Shown: positions 54,841-63,438 of the stretch, in pieces
Layout of the letters: every line of letters starts with the position of its first letter
Position numbering within the stretch: position 1 is the stretch's first letter
From: Flavobacterium anhuiense
GTDB taxonomy: Bacteria > Bacteroidota > Bacteroidia > Flavobacteriales > Flavobacteriaceae
Length of the DNA: 64,000 nt
Direction of reading: 5' to 3'
Assembly (NCBI RefSeq): GCF_004151235.1
Contig: NZ_JUIV01000001.1
Coordinates: 124,001 to 188,000 of the forward strand
Notes under the pieces: generated by a model
The model's database searches: none
What the model was told of the DNA's origin: nothing
Seen by the model: the letters and a program-made list of their open reading frames with translations, nothing else
Program-made: the position numbers and the translations under genes

Positions 54841-54942
54841 TTGTCATTTCGACGAAGGAGAAATCTACAAGTAACTCCACAATCAAAATCGCCAATCTTT
54901 GTAGAGCTTCTCGCGGAGATTTCTCCTTCGTCGAAATGACAA
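54841..54942. repeat. Perfect 26-bp inverted repeat
   Basis: Arms 54841-54866 and 54917-54942 pair without mismatch around a 50-base loop. The arm word gtcatttcgacgaaggagaa is, from memory, common between genes of flavobacteria. Confidence 0.9.
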
Positions 54943-54990
54943 AAAATGAGAGAAAACTTTGTATCTTAATGCCTTTGCGGAAAAAAAAGC

Positions 54991-55380
54991 CTATCGCTCA
55001 TAAAACTCAATAGGTAATAAATCAGGATCTGCAATAAAAGTGAAACGCTTTTCGGTTGTTTCGTCAATTCTTATCGGTTCTGATTCTATATTTTTTGAAG
55101 TTAAAAAAGCAATTGTTTCTTCTAGATTAATTACTTCAAAAGCCAAATGGCGCAAACCAACCGCTTCTGGTCTTGAAGGTCTTTGCGGCGGATTTGGAAA
55201 TGAAAATAATTCGACAACATAAGTGCCATTCAAAGCCAAATCTAATTTATAAGATTGGCGTTCTTCACGATAGATCTCTCTAATAATAGTCAGACCTAAA
55301 ATCTGGGTATAGAAATATTTCGATTTTTCGTAATCGGAACATAAAATGGCAATATGGTGAACTTTATTAAGGGTAAGCAT
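54991..55380 (-). CDS. VOC-family metalloprotein (YaeR/GloA2-like)
   Basis: A 129-residue glyoxalase-fold protein close to E. coli YaeR, whose reaction is not known. Expected metal ligands are His9 (KVHHIA), Glu57 (YVVELFSF), His78 (GLRHLAFEV) and Glu125 (LPIEFYE). LDLALNGTYVVELFSFPNPP is nearly the same in YaeR. Its ATG overlaps the acetyltransferase stop codon by one base (TAATG), indicating coupled translation; last gene of a four-gene operon. Confidence 0.9.
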   Translation of the reverse strand: MLTLNKVHHIAILCSDYEKSKYFYTQILGLTIIREIYREERQSYKLDLALNGTYVVELFSFPNPPQRPSRPEAVGLRHLAFEVINLEETIAFLTSKNIESEPIRIDETTEKRFTFIADPDLLPIEFYER

Positions 55381-55955
55381 TATTTTTTGGATTCAGGTTC
55401 TTGATTTAATTTTCGAATAACTTTTGCTGGATTTCCAACAGCAAGCGAATTGTCTGGAATATCTTTTGTAACAACAGATCCAGCGCCAATCACACAGCCT
55501 TTTCCGATTGTTACGCCTGGGCAGATAACAGAGTTTCCGCCAATCCAGCAATCGTCTCCAATGGTTACTGGATATGCATTTTCTAATGTTTTTCTCAATT
55601 CAGCGTCAAGCGGATGAGAAGCGGTGTAAATTTGAACATTTGGTGCAATAAATACATTTGACCCGATTGTTACAGGCGCGCAGTCCAAAACCACACAATT
55701 CACATTAAAATAAACATTTTCACCAGCAAAAATATTGTAACCATAATCACAGTGAAAAGGAGGTTCAATATAAAAACCAGCTCCAGCGTTTGGAATTAAT
55801 TCCTTTAAAATTTCTTTTGCTTTTTTGGTAACTCGGTATTCTTTTACATTTAAGCTGTGCAAAAGGTTTTTTGCTGTGCGACGGCCTTTTACCAATTCTG
55901 GATCAAAGGCGTTATAGTATTCGCCAGAGATCATTTTTTCTTTTTCGGTTTTCAT
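55380..55955 (-). CDS. Sugar O-acetyltransferase (maltose/galactoside acetyltransferase type)
   Basis: A 191-residue cytoplasmic enzyme transferring acetyl from acetyl-CoA to a sugar. The N-terminal Mac domain (MISGEYYNAFDPELVKGRRTAKNLLHSLN) is followed by left-handed beta-helix hexapeptide repeats, with NVYFNVNCVVLDCAPVTIG, the catalytic His in YTASHPLDAELR and CWIGGNSVICPGVTIGKGCVIGAGSVVTKDIP. Typical length for Maa/LacA. The sugar acceptor is not known. It follows the YciI-like gene by three bases. Confidence 0.93.
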   Translation of the reverse strand: MKTEKEKMISGEYYNAFDPELVKGRRTAKNLLHSLNVKEYRVTKKAKEILKELIPNAGAGFYIEPPFHCDYGYNIFAGENVYFNVNCVVLDCAPVTIGSNVFIAPNVQIYTASHPLDAELRKTLENAYPVTIGDDCWIGGNSVICPGVTIGKGCVIGAGSVVTKDIPDNSLAVGNPAKVIRKLNQEPESKK

Positions 55956-55958
55956 ATT

Positions 55959-56417
55959 TTACATTTTCGTCTTGGCAATTTTTTCATGCATTTTCGGAAT
56001 TTCCTGCAAAGATGCTGTACAATACCAAGGCGTTAATTCGGCTTCGAGTAAATTGGCTTTTATTGCCGGATCGGTGGCAACAAGCGCTTTGGCTTCATCA
56101 ATCGTTTCGACATTAAAGATGTAAATGCCACGATAATTTCTATCATTTTTCATGAAAGGCCCAGCAACAACCAGTTTTCCTTCTTTGGCCAATTTGCCAA
56201 TATTTTCCATGTGACCTGCGAAAAGCTTTTTGGTTTCTTCTTTAGAAGCTGTGGTATTACTCCCAGATTTTAAAAGGCAAAAAACATATTTTTTCATTCC
56301 ATATTCGTCGGCATGAAGCGATTTGGCTAAGGCTTCATCGTATTTGGTTTCAGTTTCCTGAGAAAAAGCAATTGTAGTGAAGAATAAAGAAGCTATAAAC
56401 AAAACAGCATTTTTCAT
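55959..56417 (-). CDS. Exported YciI-like protein
   Basis: A 152-residue protein with a signal peptide (about 1-19, TIAFSQ). The mature part carries a YciI-type ferredoxin-like fold: KKYVFCLLKSGSN, FAGHMENIGKLAKEGKLVVAGPF (with the conserved His) and GIYIFNVETIDEAKALVATDPAIKANLLEAELTPW. Most YciI proteins are cytoplasmic, so the export signal is unusual. Function unknown. Five bases separate it from the DinB gene. Confidence 0.85.
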   Translation of the reverse strand: MKNAVLFIASLFFTTIAFSQETETKYDEALAKSLHADEYGMKKYVFCLLKSGSNTTASKEETKKLFAGHMENIGKLAKEGKLVVAGPFMKNDRNYRGIYIFNVETIDEAKALVATDPAIKANLLEAELTPWYCTASLQEIPKMHEKIAKTKM

Positions 56418-56421
56418 AATA

Positions 56422-56886
56422 TTATGTGTTTAATAACTTTTTTAAAATAACAATCTGTCCTAAATGATATACATCATGCTGAATAATTCCGTGAATGTGT
56501 TCGTAGTAAGTATGACCATTATTCACATAAATTTTTGCTAAATCTTCGTCATCAAAATCTTCAAAGAAAGCATTCCATGAATCTTGAGATTTTGCTAAAG
56601 TTTGAAGCGATTGTTCCCAAGCAGCTTCAGAAGGATCTATTACAGGAACAAAATAATTATGGTCTGGAGTTATGATTGTTTCTCCTTGCATGCGTTGTAA
56701 AATATTTCTTCTCCATTGAATCAAATGATTTACAATTTCCCAAATTGTATTAAGGTTTGGGTTTACTTTTTTATATGCCTGTTCAGCAGTTACATTTTTT
56801 AATGTATTGTCTAAATTGACTTCAAGCCAAGGATTTCCGTTATAAATAGACTGATATAGATTCGAAATTCGTTTACTTTCTGACAT
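56422..56886 (-). CDS. DinB-family metal-binding protein
   Basis: A 154-residue four-helix bundle. The three metal ligands expected for DinB are His54 (IVNHLIQWRR), His137 and His141 (QHDVYHLGQI). The family includes thiol transferases and damage-induced proteins; no substrate is suggested by the sequence. First gene of the operon of DinB, YciI, acetyltransferase and VOC genes. Confidence 0.9.
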   Translation of the reverse strand: MSESKRISNLYQSIYNGNPWLEVNLDNTLKNVTAEQAYKKVNPNLNTIWEIVNHLIQWRRNILQRMQGETIITPDHNYFVPVIDPSEAAWEQSLQTLAKSQDSWNAFFEDFDDEDLAKIYVNNGHTYYEHIHGIIQHDVYHLGQIVILKKLLNT

Positions 56887-56996
56887 AAAATAATGATTTT
56901 GGTTTTCCTAGCTAAGATACAAATTAGTATTTTACAACTCATCCTCGAAAATCTACAATTGGGTTATTATATATTTTTTAACATGAATTGTTAAAA

Positions 56997-57004
56997 TACA
57001 TTTG
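56997..57004 (+). promoter_or_regulatory. -7 promoter element of the TonB receptor gene
   Basis: TACATTTG, 23 bases before the ATG at 57028. The -33 position holds a T-run instead of TTG. Confidence 0.5.
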
Positions 57005-57027
57005 CTTCATCAAAAACCAAAGATGAC

Positions 57028-59193
57028 ATGAAAACCAGATTATTTTTTACAGTTAGTTTTTTATTTTTTACAGCTTTAATTTTTGCTCAAAATACTATTT
57101 CGGGAAAAGTAGTAGACCAAAAAGGAAAACCAGTTGCAGGTGCAAATATTTATATTGACGGAACTTACGATGGAGCAACAAGTTCTGAAACTGGAGATTT
57201 TTCTTTTGAAACTACAGAAACAGGAAACAAGTTTCTAGTGGTTAGTTTTTTACTTTTTGAAACTTACAAGCAAGAAATTGATGTTGCCAATTATAAAGAT
57301 CAAACGGTAAAATTAAGAGAAAATGTTAATGCTCTAGATGCTGTTGTCATTACAGCGGGAACTTTAGAATCTGGGGATAAGGCGAGAGTTTCAGTTTTAA
57401 AACCTTTAGATATTGTTACCACAGCAGGTTCTGCCGGAAATATTGTGGCGGCATTGCAGACTTTGCCAGGAACGCAGACGGTTGGAGAAGACGGACGTTT
57501 GTTTGTGCGTGGAGGTGAGGCGAGCGAAACTCAAACTTTTGTGGACGGAATTCGTGTTGCACAACCTTATGGGGCAACTACAAATAACTTGCCTACAAGA
57601 AGCCGTTTTTCTCCTTTTTTGTTTAGCGGAATCGCATTTTCTACTGGAGGATATTCTGCAGAATATGGCGAAGCTTTATCAAGTGTTTTACTTCTAAATA
57701 CACAAGATGAAGAAGATCACGAAAAAACAGATATCGGGTTAATGACAGTTGGTTTGAGTTTAGGAAATACTCAGAAATTCAAAAAAAGTTCGTTGAGTGT
57801 AAATATGATGTACGTGAATTTAGCACCTTATCAAGCGGTTATTCCTCAAAATGTAGATTGGAACAATCCGTATCAGTCACTTGGGGGAGAGACAGTTTAC
57901 AGATACAATTTTACAAACGGAATATTTAAACTGTACGCTTCATTTGATTCTGAAAAATTTGATTTGAATCAGAAAAACGTCAATTTCGAGAATCCGATTC
58001 GAACTGACATGAACAACAATAACTTCTATTTGAATTCATCTTACAAAGGAAGTTTTGGAACAGGATGGCAGATTACTTCTGGAGTTAGTTACGGTTACAG
58101 CAAAAACAAACTGAAATACGATATTACAGGAATTGACAGTCAGGAAAATGCAGCACAACTGAAATTGAAGTTCAGTAAGAAATTTTCAAACTATTTTAAG
58201 TTGTCTTTCGGATCTGATTATTTCATTACAAAATACGATGAAAACCTAGCTGACAATATCGCTCTTGATGTTACAAATGGTTACGATTCTAACATTTTTG
58301 CAGCTTACACTGAAGGCGATATTATGTTTTCTAAAAAATTAGCTTTGAAAGTCGGTTTAAGATATTCAAACAACAGTCTTTTAAACGAAAATAATATTGC
58401 GCCAAGAGCTTCATTAGGATACAAAGCCTCAAAAAGCAGCCAGTTCTCTTTTGCTTACGGAGATTATTCTCAAACGCCAGTTGTAGATTATATTAAATTT
58501 TCTAAATACCATCAGTTTGAAAGCGAGAAAGCGAGACATTATATTTTAAATTATACGTTTACAAGACCAGGACAAACATTGAGAGCAGAAGCTTACTACA
58601 AAGATTACAGCAATTTGGTGCAGTACGATACGAGAGATATTCAGTACAACTCGGTTTTCAATAATAACGGATCGGGTTATGCAAAAGGATTGGATTTATT
58701 TTGGAGAGACAGCAATTTGTATAAAAACTTAGAATATTGGATTTCATATTCTTATATCGATTCAGAGAGACAGTATAAAAACTTTCCAAACATGGCAACT
58801 CCAAGTTTTATTGCCAACCATAATTTATCTGTAGTTGCAAAATATTTTATTACAGACTGGAAATCTCAGGCGAGTTTAACAAACAGTTTCAGCTCAGGAC
58901 GTCCATACAATGATCCGAACCAGACGCAATTTATGAACGGAAAAACAAAATCATACAATAGTTTAAGTTTTAGCTGGGCGTATTTATTAACGACGCAAAA
59001 AATCCTTTATTTCTCAGTTTCGAATGTTTTAGGAACTCAAAATATTTTCGGATACGATTACGCCAAAACGCCAGACGCAAGCGGAGTGTATCAAAGACAA
59101 GCTGTAGTGCCAACAGCAGATAGATTCTTCTTCGTAGGTTTCTTCTGGACGATCAGCCAGAATAAGAATGAGAATCAGTTGAAAAACTTGTAG
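57028..59193 (+). CDS. TonB-dependent outer-membrane receptor (non-SusC)
   Basis: A 721-residue receptor with a signal peptide (about 1-20), a carboxypeptidase-regulatory-like domain (NTISGKVVDQKGKPVAGANIYI), a plug domain with IVAALQTLPGTQTVGEDGRLFVRGGEASETQTFVDGI, and a barrel ending near FFVGFFWTISQN, followed by a short non-aromatic tail. No susD partner follows, so a siderophore, peptide or metal ligand is more likely than glycan. The next gene is 429 bases away across repeats, so it is probably a single transcript. Confidence 0.92.
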   Translation: MKTRLFFTVSFLFFTALIFAQNTISGKVVDQKGKPVAGANIYIDGTYDGATSSETGDFSFETTETGNKFLVVSFLLFETYKQEIDVANYKDQTVKLRENVNALDAVVITAGTLESGDKARVSVLKPLDIVTTAGSAGNIVAALQTLPGTQTVGEDGRLFVRGGEASETQTFVDGIRVAQPYGATTNNLPTRSRFSPFLFSGIAFSTGGYSAEYGEALSSVLLLNTQDEEDHEKTDIGLMTVGLSLGNTQKFKKSSLSVNMMYVNLAPYQAVIPQNVDWNNPYQSLGGETVYRYNFTNGIFKLYASFDSEKFDLNQKNVNFENPIRTDMNNNNFYLNSSYKGSFGTGWQITSGVSYGYSKNKLKYDITGIDSQENAAQLKLKFSKKFSNYFKLSFGSDYFITKYDENLADNIALDVTNGYDSNIFAAYTEGDIMFSKKLALKVGLRYSNNSLLNENNIAPRASLGYKASKSSQFSFAYGDYSQTPVVDYIKFSKYHQFESEKARHYILNYTFTRPGQTLRAEAYYKDYSNLVQYDTRDIQYNSVFNNNGSGYAKGLDLFWRDSNLYKNLEYWISYSYIDSERQYKNFPNMATPSFIANHNLSVVAKYFITDWKSQASLTNSFSSGRPYNDPNQTQFMNGKTKSYNSLSFSWAYLLTTQKILYFSVSNVLGTQNIFGYDYAKTPDASGVYQRQAVVPTADRFFFVGFFWTISQNKNENQLKNL

Positions 59194-59622
59194 TTTTTTA
59201 GGTGCAGAGGTTCAAAGGGACAGAGGTTCAGAGATTTTCGTTGAATGGAAAAAAAATAATATAAATAAACCGGCCTCTTTCAGCCTTTTTTTCTCTCAAT
59301 CTCAAGAAAACCTTTGTCCCTTTGTAACTCTGAACCTTTGAACCTCAGGAAAAAAACAATTCAGTAACCAAAATCAACAACTCAGCAGCAATTAATTTTA
59401 AAAGAGTGAAAACCGATATACTTTTGAAGTATAAATTAAACGAAACAAAGAAACAAAGTGACAAAGGTTCGAAGTTTTTAAAACATTATTAGTAAGGAAA
59501 TAAAACCTTTGTCCCTTTGCAACTCTGAACCTTTGAACCTAAAAAAAAGAGTTTTAATCATCAATAAAAAAAACTTAGAATCTCAGAATCTTAGAACCTT
59601 AGTAACTTAAAAAAAAGAAATC
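59194..59622. repeat. Repeat-filled spacer: 'cctttgtccctttg...ctctgaacctttgaacct' family
   Basis: A left word aggttcaaagggacagaggttcag (59209-59232) is complementary to right words cctttgtccctttgtaactctgaacctttgaacct at about 59310-59345 and again at about 59507-59540. A further reverse word lies near 59450-59475. A cttag-type repeat (59577-59605) precedes the DUF2141 gene. No gene seen. Confidence 0.75.
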
Positions 59623-60030
59623 ATGACCAAAATTATTACAATAACGATCTTATTTATCTGCAGCTTAATGTCTGCTCAAAATGTAAAATTAACTGTTGCC
59701 GTTTCAGGTTTAAAAAATGATACAGGTGTTGTTAAAGTAGGATTATACAATTCAGACGGAACTTTTCTTAAAACAACTTACAAAAGTTTGGCTTCCGAAA
59801 TTAAAGACAATAAAGCGGTTGTAACTTTTGATAACCTTCCTGCGGGAGAATATGCAATTTCAACGTATCACGATGAAAACAGCAACGGAAAGCTTGACAG
59901 AAATTCAATGGGAATGCCAATGGAAGAATACGCGGCTTCAAACAATGCAAAAGGATTTATGGGACCTCCATTGTATAGTGATGCTAAATTTAATGTCAGT
60001 AAAGATTCAAAAGTTGAAATTGCATTCTAA
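59623..60030 (+). CDS. Exported DUF2141 protein
   Basis: A 135-residue secreted or periplasmic protein with a signal peptide (about 1-18, SLMSAQN). The rest is a beta-sandwich-like DUF2141 domain, with VKVGLYNSDGTFLK, FDNLPAGEYAISTYHDENSNGKLD and GMPMEEYAASNNAKGFMGPP. The DENSNGKLD turn resembles a metal-binding loop. Function unknown. It leads an operon with the TPR-like protein, the 2TM kinase and the 2TM array. Confidence 0.88.
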   Translation: MTKIITITILFICSLMSAQNVKLTVAVSGLKNDTGVVKVGLYNSDGTFLKTTYKSLASEIKDNKAVVTFDNLPAGEYAISTYHDENSNGKLDRNSMGMPMEEYAASNNAKGFMGPPLYSDAKFNVSKDSKVEIAF

Positions 60031-60078
60031 TAATCAAATAACTAATCTATATAAACAAACCATTAAATAACTTGTAAA

Positions 60079-60699
60079 ATGAAAAAAATCATCACTTTAG
60101 TCGCACTATTTGTAGTAGTAATAGGTTCAGCTCAAACACAATTTGAACAAGGAATGAATAAAGCTTTCGGACTTTGGAAAGAAGGAAAAAATGCCGAAGC
60201 TTCTGCATTATTTGAAAGAATTGCTGCGGCTGAAAAAAACAGTTACTTGCCAAATTATTATGTAGCTTTAATCAATGCAACAGCTGTTTTTACTGAAAAA
60301 GATAAAACAAAAATCGACTTGCTATTGACAAAAGCACAAGATGCCTTAGATATTGAATTGATAAAAGACCAAGCCAATTCAGAATTGTATGTAATGCAAG
60401 CTTTAATTTATACCGGTTATGTTGTGGCCGACCCAATGACAAACGGAATGAAATATTCTAGTAAAGTGATGGAAGCTTACGCTAAGGCTAAAGCATTAGA
60501 TCCAAATAACCCAAGAGCAGTTTTTGGAGAAGCAGATTATCAATTAGGAGGAGCAAAATGGACAGGAGTTGACACTAAACCTTTGTGCGCACAAGTTGAT
60601 AAATCTATTGAACTTTTTAATACTTTTAAACCAGCAACGCCTTACGCTCCTAAATGGGGATTGGATAGAGCTTTAGAAATTCAGAAAACTTGTAAATAA
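60079..60699 (+). CDS. Exported helical (TPR-like) protein, unknown function
   Basis: A 206-residue protein with a signal peptide (about 1-18, VIGSAQ). The mature part reads as paired helices (LWKEGKNAEASALFERIAAAEKN, NYYVALINATAVF, KVMEAYAKAKALDPNNPRAVFGEADYQLGG) in the style of tetratricopeptide repeats. No named family recognised. It is 48 bases after the DUF2141 gene and 17 before the kinase, so co-expressed with both. Confidence 0.75.
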   Translation: MKKIITLVALFVVVIGSAQTQFEQGMNKAFGLWKEGKNAEASALFERIAAAEKNSYLPNYYVALINATAVFTEKDKTKIDLLLTKAQDALDIELIKDQANSELYVMQALIYTGYVVADPMTNGMKYSSKVMEAYAKAKALDPNNPRAVFGEADYQLGGAKWTGVDTKPLCAQVDKSIELFNTFKPATPYAPKWGLDRALEIQKTCK

Positions 60700-60716
60700 T
60701 CAGTAGTTTATAAAAT

Positions 60717-62057
60717 ATGATGATATTAAAACCTAATTTGTTAAAAGCATGCTTAGTTGGAGGAATAGTATTTTTGTTCTCTTTTCTAATTCGGTTTGCT
60801 TCTTTAGGAACAGCAGTCTTTAACAAGAATCTTTACATTTATTTCTTGTACTGCATGCTTTACAGTGTGGTTTTGTATATCGTAAACGTCGTTCTTTTTG
60901 ATTTTTTAGATAGGGTTTTCAGAGAAAATCCATATTCGGTAAAGAGAATTTTAATTGGTTTTGCAAGTTCTTTTTTAGTCTCAATGATCGTAATTGGAGT
61001 ATTGCGTTTGTTTACAAGTGTAATAATTGAGAATAAGACTATTATCGGTTTTCTTGCCAATGAAAGGGCAGAAAATTATATAGAATCTGCAGTAATGACT
61101 TTTATTGTGCTTTTGTTTTTTCATGGACTTAATTTTTACAAACTCTATCAGGAAAACAAAGTAACACAGCAAAAGATTATTGCTGGAACAGCAAATGCGA
61201 AATTTGAAAGCTTAAAAAACCAGATCGATCCGCATTTTCTTTTTAACAGCTTAAATGTTCTTAGTTCTTTAATAGAAGAAAATCCAGATAATGCGCAGCG
61301 TTTTACTACTTCATTATCTAAAATTTACAGATATGTTTTAGAACAGAAAGACAAAGAATTGGTTTCGGTTGAAGATGAATTGTCATTTGCCAAAACCTAC
61401 ATGAATCTGCTGAAAATGCGTTTCGAGAATAGTTTGTTTTACGAATTGCCAACAGAAAACATCAATCCAGAAGCCAAAGTGGTGCCACTTTCTTTACAGC
61501 TTTTATTGGAGAATACCGTAAAGCATAATGTGGTAAGTGAGCAAAAACCGCTTCATATTAGAATTTTTATTGATAAAGATTATCTGGCTATTCAGAATGA
61601 TCTTCAGAAAAAAGAAGTCTTGCAGGATAGACAAGGTGTAGGACTGCAGAATATTGTAAACAGATACGGAATTATAACAGATAGAAAAGTGAAGATTGAG
61701 GAAGATGGAAAGAATTTCACCGTTAGAATTCCAATTTTAACCAAACAAATTGCCGTTATGGAAATGAGTGCAGAATATACAGATGAAGCAAAAGCTTATT
61801 ATAGAGCCAAAAAACGAGTAGAAGAACTAAAAGGATTTTACGGAAATATAATTTCATATTGTTGTGTAATTCCGTTTTTGATCTTTATTAATTTAAAATT
61901 TTCGCCAGGATTTCAATGGTTTTGGTTTTCGGCTCTAGGCTGGGGGTTTGGAGTTGCCATGCATGCTTTTAAAGTTTTTGGATACAGCTCTGATTGGGAA
62001 GAAAGAAAAATTCGTGAAATTTTAGAAAAAGATAACAACCAAAAAACGTGGAAATAA
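60717..62057 (+). CDS. LytS-type sensor histidine kinase with C-terminal 2TM domain
   Basis: A 446-residue inner-membrane kinase. Four N-terminal helices lie at about 10-30, 38-62, 78-100 and 122-142. The His_kinase domain has the acceptor His173 in QIDPHFLFNSLN and the ATP part with LLLENTVKHN and GVGLQNIVNRYG. From about residue 352 a 2TM domain is appended: RAKKRVEELKGFYGNIISYCCVIPFLIF, FGVAMHAFKVFGYSSDWEERKIREILEKD, ending TWK. That tail is the same module as the four small genes that follow, the first of which overlaps its stop codon. Confidence 0.92.
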   Translation: MMILKPNLLKACLVGGIVFLFSFLIRFASLGTAVFNKNLYIYFLYCMLYSVVLYIVNVVLFDFLDRVFRENPYSVKRILIGFASSFLVSMIVIGVLRLFTSVIIENKTIIGFLANERAENYIESAVMTFIVLLFFHGLNFYKLYQENKVTQQKIIAGTANAKFESLKNQIDPHFLFNSLNVLSSLIEENPDNAQRFTTSLSKIYRYVLEQKDKELVSVEDELSFAKTYMNLLKMRFENSLFYELPTENINPEAKVVPLSLQLLLENTVKHNVVSEQKPLHIRIFIDKDYLAIQNDLQKKEVLQDRQGVGLQNIVNRYGIITDRKVKIEEDGKNFTVRIPILTKQIAVMEMSAEYTDEAKAYYRAKKRVEELKGFYGNIISYCCVIPFLIFINLKFSPGFQWFWFSALGWGFGVAMHAFKVFGYSSDWEERKIREILEKDNNQKTWK

Positions 62058-62380
62058 TGGGAAAAGATTTCACAGAAGCAAATCGTTATTATGATGCTCA
62101 GAAAAAAGTAAAAGAAATAAGAGGATTTTACGAACATTTGACTGTTTATGTTTTGTGTAATGTAATTGCGATTGTGGTTAACTTAATAACTTGTCCAGAA
62201 TATTTATGGTTTATATGGTCTGTAATGGGTTGGAGTGTTGCCATTATTTTACATGGATTGAAAGTTTTTAGTCTGCCGCCTTTCTTCAATAAGAAATGGG
62301 AAGAGAAAAAAATTAGAGAAATTCTAGAAAAAGAAAACCAGCAACGTTTAGAAAATAATCATGGAAACAAATTTGAATAA
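62057..62380 (+). CDS. 2TM-domain membrane protein (array copy 1)
   Basis: A 107-residue protein starting MGKDFTEANRYYDAQKK at the ATG overlapping the kinase stop by one base (TAATG). The module consists of a charged helix ending KEIRGFYEHL, two membrane helices with a short loop, then WEEKKIREILEKENQQ. It is very like the C-terminal 95 residues of the kinase. A GTG nine bases upstream is less likely as start. Function unknown; could modulate or partner the kinase. Confidence 0.9.
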   Translation: MGKDFTEANRYYDAQKKVKEIRGFYEHLTVYVLCNVIAIVVNLITCPEYLWFIWSVMGWSVAIILHGLKVFSLPPFFNKKWEEKKIREILEKENQQRLENNHGNKFE

Positions 62381-62690
62381 TGATCAGGAACAAGTAATGC
62401 TGGAAGAATTAGCCAGTAAAAAAGTAATTCAGCTGAAATCTTTTTACAAGCATTTGTTCTTTTACACTATTGCATTGATAGTTTTTCTTTTAAAAGAATA
62501 CACGAATTTGCCATTGCAATTTTTTCCAATTAAATATATCAATTGGGTGATTGTAATTATTTGGACAGCTGTAATTGTAGGTTCTGCAATAGATTTGTTT
62601 GCTTCTTATAAAATTTTTGGACAAGAATGGGAAGAACGAAAACTAAGAAGCATTTTAGAAAAAAAATATAAAAAACAAAAATGGGAATAG
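62361..62690 (+). CDS. 2TM-domain membrane protein (array copy 2)
   Basis: A 109-residue protein starting METNLNNDQEQ; it overlaps copy 1 by 20 bases. KKVIQLKSFYKHLFFY leads into two helices, with EYTNLPLQFFPIKYIN between, then FGQEWEERKLRSILEKKYKKQKWE. The loop is longer and the charged start shorter than in copy 1, so it is the more divergent copy. Confidence 0.9.
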   Translation: METNLNNDQEQVMLEELASKKVIQLKSFYKHLFFYTIALIVFLLKEYTNLPLQFFPIKYINWVIVIIWTAVIVGSAIDLFASYKIFGQEWEERKLRSILEKKYKKQKWE

Positions 62691-62692
62691 TT

Positions 62693-62998
62693 ATGGAAAG
62701 GAATTTAAGCGACGAAGAAAAATATATCCAAGCCAAAAAAAAGGTTGAAAACATTAAAGGATTTTACGGAAATCTTATATCATACATTTTAGTAAATGCC
62801 ATTTTAATCTTTATCAATTTATATACATCGCCTCAATATTTATGGTTTTTCTGGCCATTGTTATGGTGGGGAGTAGGAGTCGTTTTTCACGGATTAAAAG
62901 TCTTTGAGGTTTTTCCAGGAATGGGTAAGGAATGGGAAGAAAGAAAAATCAAAGAGTTTATGGAGAAGGAAAAACAAAATAAAAACAAGTGGAAATAA
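62693..62998 (+). CDS. 2TM-domain membrane protein (array copy 3)
   Basis: I start it at the ATG at 62693 (MERNLSDEEKYIQAKKK), two bases after the stop of copy 2; an in-frame ATG four codons earlier would overlap that gene. 101 residues: KVENIKGFYGNLISY, two helices, KEWEERKIKEFMEKEKQNKNKWK. Closest to the kinase tail. Confidence 0.88.
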   Translation: MERNLSDEEKYIQAKKKVENIKGFYGNLISYILVNAILIFINLYTSPQYLWFFWPLLWWGVGVVFHGLKVFEVFPGMGKEWEERKIKEFMEKEKQNKNKWK

Positions 62999-63011
62999 TT
63001 AAAATATAGCT

Positions 63012-63398
63012 ATGGGACGTTTTAGAAGAGAAATGTACGAAGATTACGCAAGACACCATTTTGGAGAGTATACAGACGATCCAAATTACAATGCAGCTTA
63101 TAGAAGAGTAAAAAGGCTTAAAAGATTTTACTCGCATTTGAAGATTTTCATTATTGTAAATATTATCATCATTGTATCAAGTTTGACTCGAGATAAATCT
63201 GCAGGTCTACTAGTAATGGATTTAAGCGGTTTAACAAAATGGCATACGTATTCTACTGCGTTTTTTTGGGGAATCGGTCTATTAGCGCACGCATTATCTG
63301 TTTTTGGTGCTGATTGGATTTTTGGTTCAGATTGGGAGAAAAGAAAAATCCAAAAATACATGGAAAGAGATGCCGCAAATAAAAATAAATGGGAGTAA
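63012..63398 (+). CDS. 2TM-domain membrane protein (array copy 4)
   Basis: A 128-residue protein with an extra basic/acidic N-terminus (MGRFRREMYEDYARHHFGEYTDDPNYN) before RVKRLKRFYSHLKIFI, two helices, and GSDWEKRKIQKYMERDAANKNKWE. It precedes the LytTR regulator gene by 40 bases. Confidence 0.9.
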   Translation: MGRFRREMYEDYARHHFGEYTDDPNYNAAYRRVKRLKRFYSHLKIFIIVNIIIIVSSLTRDKSAGLLVMDLSGLTKWHTYSTAFFWGIGLLAHALSVFGADWIFGSDWEKRKIQKYMERDAANKNKWE

Positions 63399-63438
63399 CT
63401 TTGAATTTATAATTTTTTCAAATTTCACATTATAGTAA

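Larger units (their letters stand above)
54649..54990. other. Non-coding region with inverted repeat
   Basis: No gene seen. Contains the -7 candidate of the ClC gene, a 'gccacaaaggcgctagggcac' word (54783-54803) resembling 2004-2024, and the 26-bp inverted repeat at 54841-54942. Confidence 0.7.

Noticed and set aside
57028-59193. SusC of a second polysaccharide locus
   Set aside because: No SusD partner, no SusC-specific GYGTQ signature, and only 721 residues.
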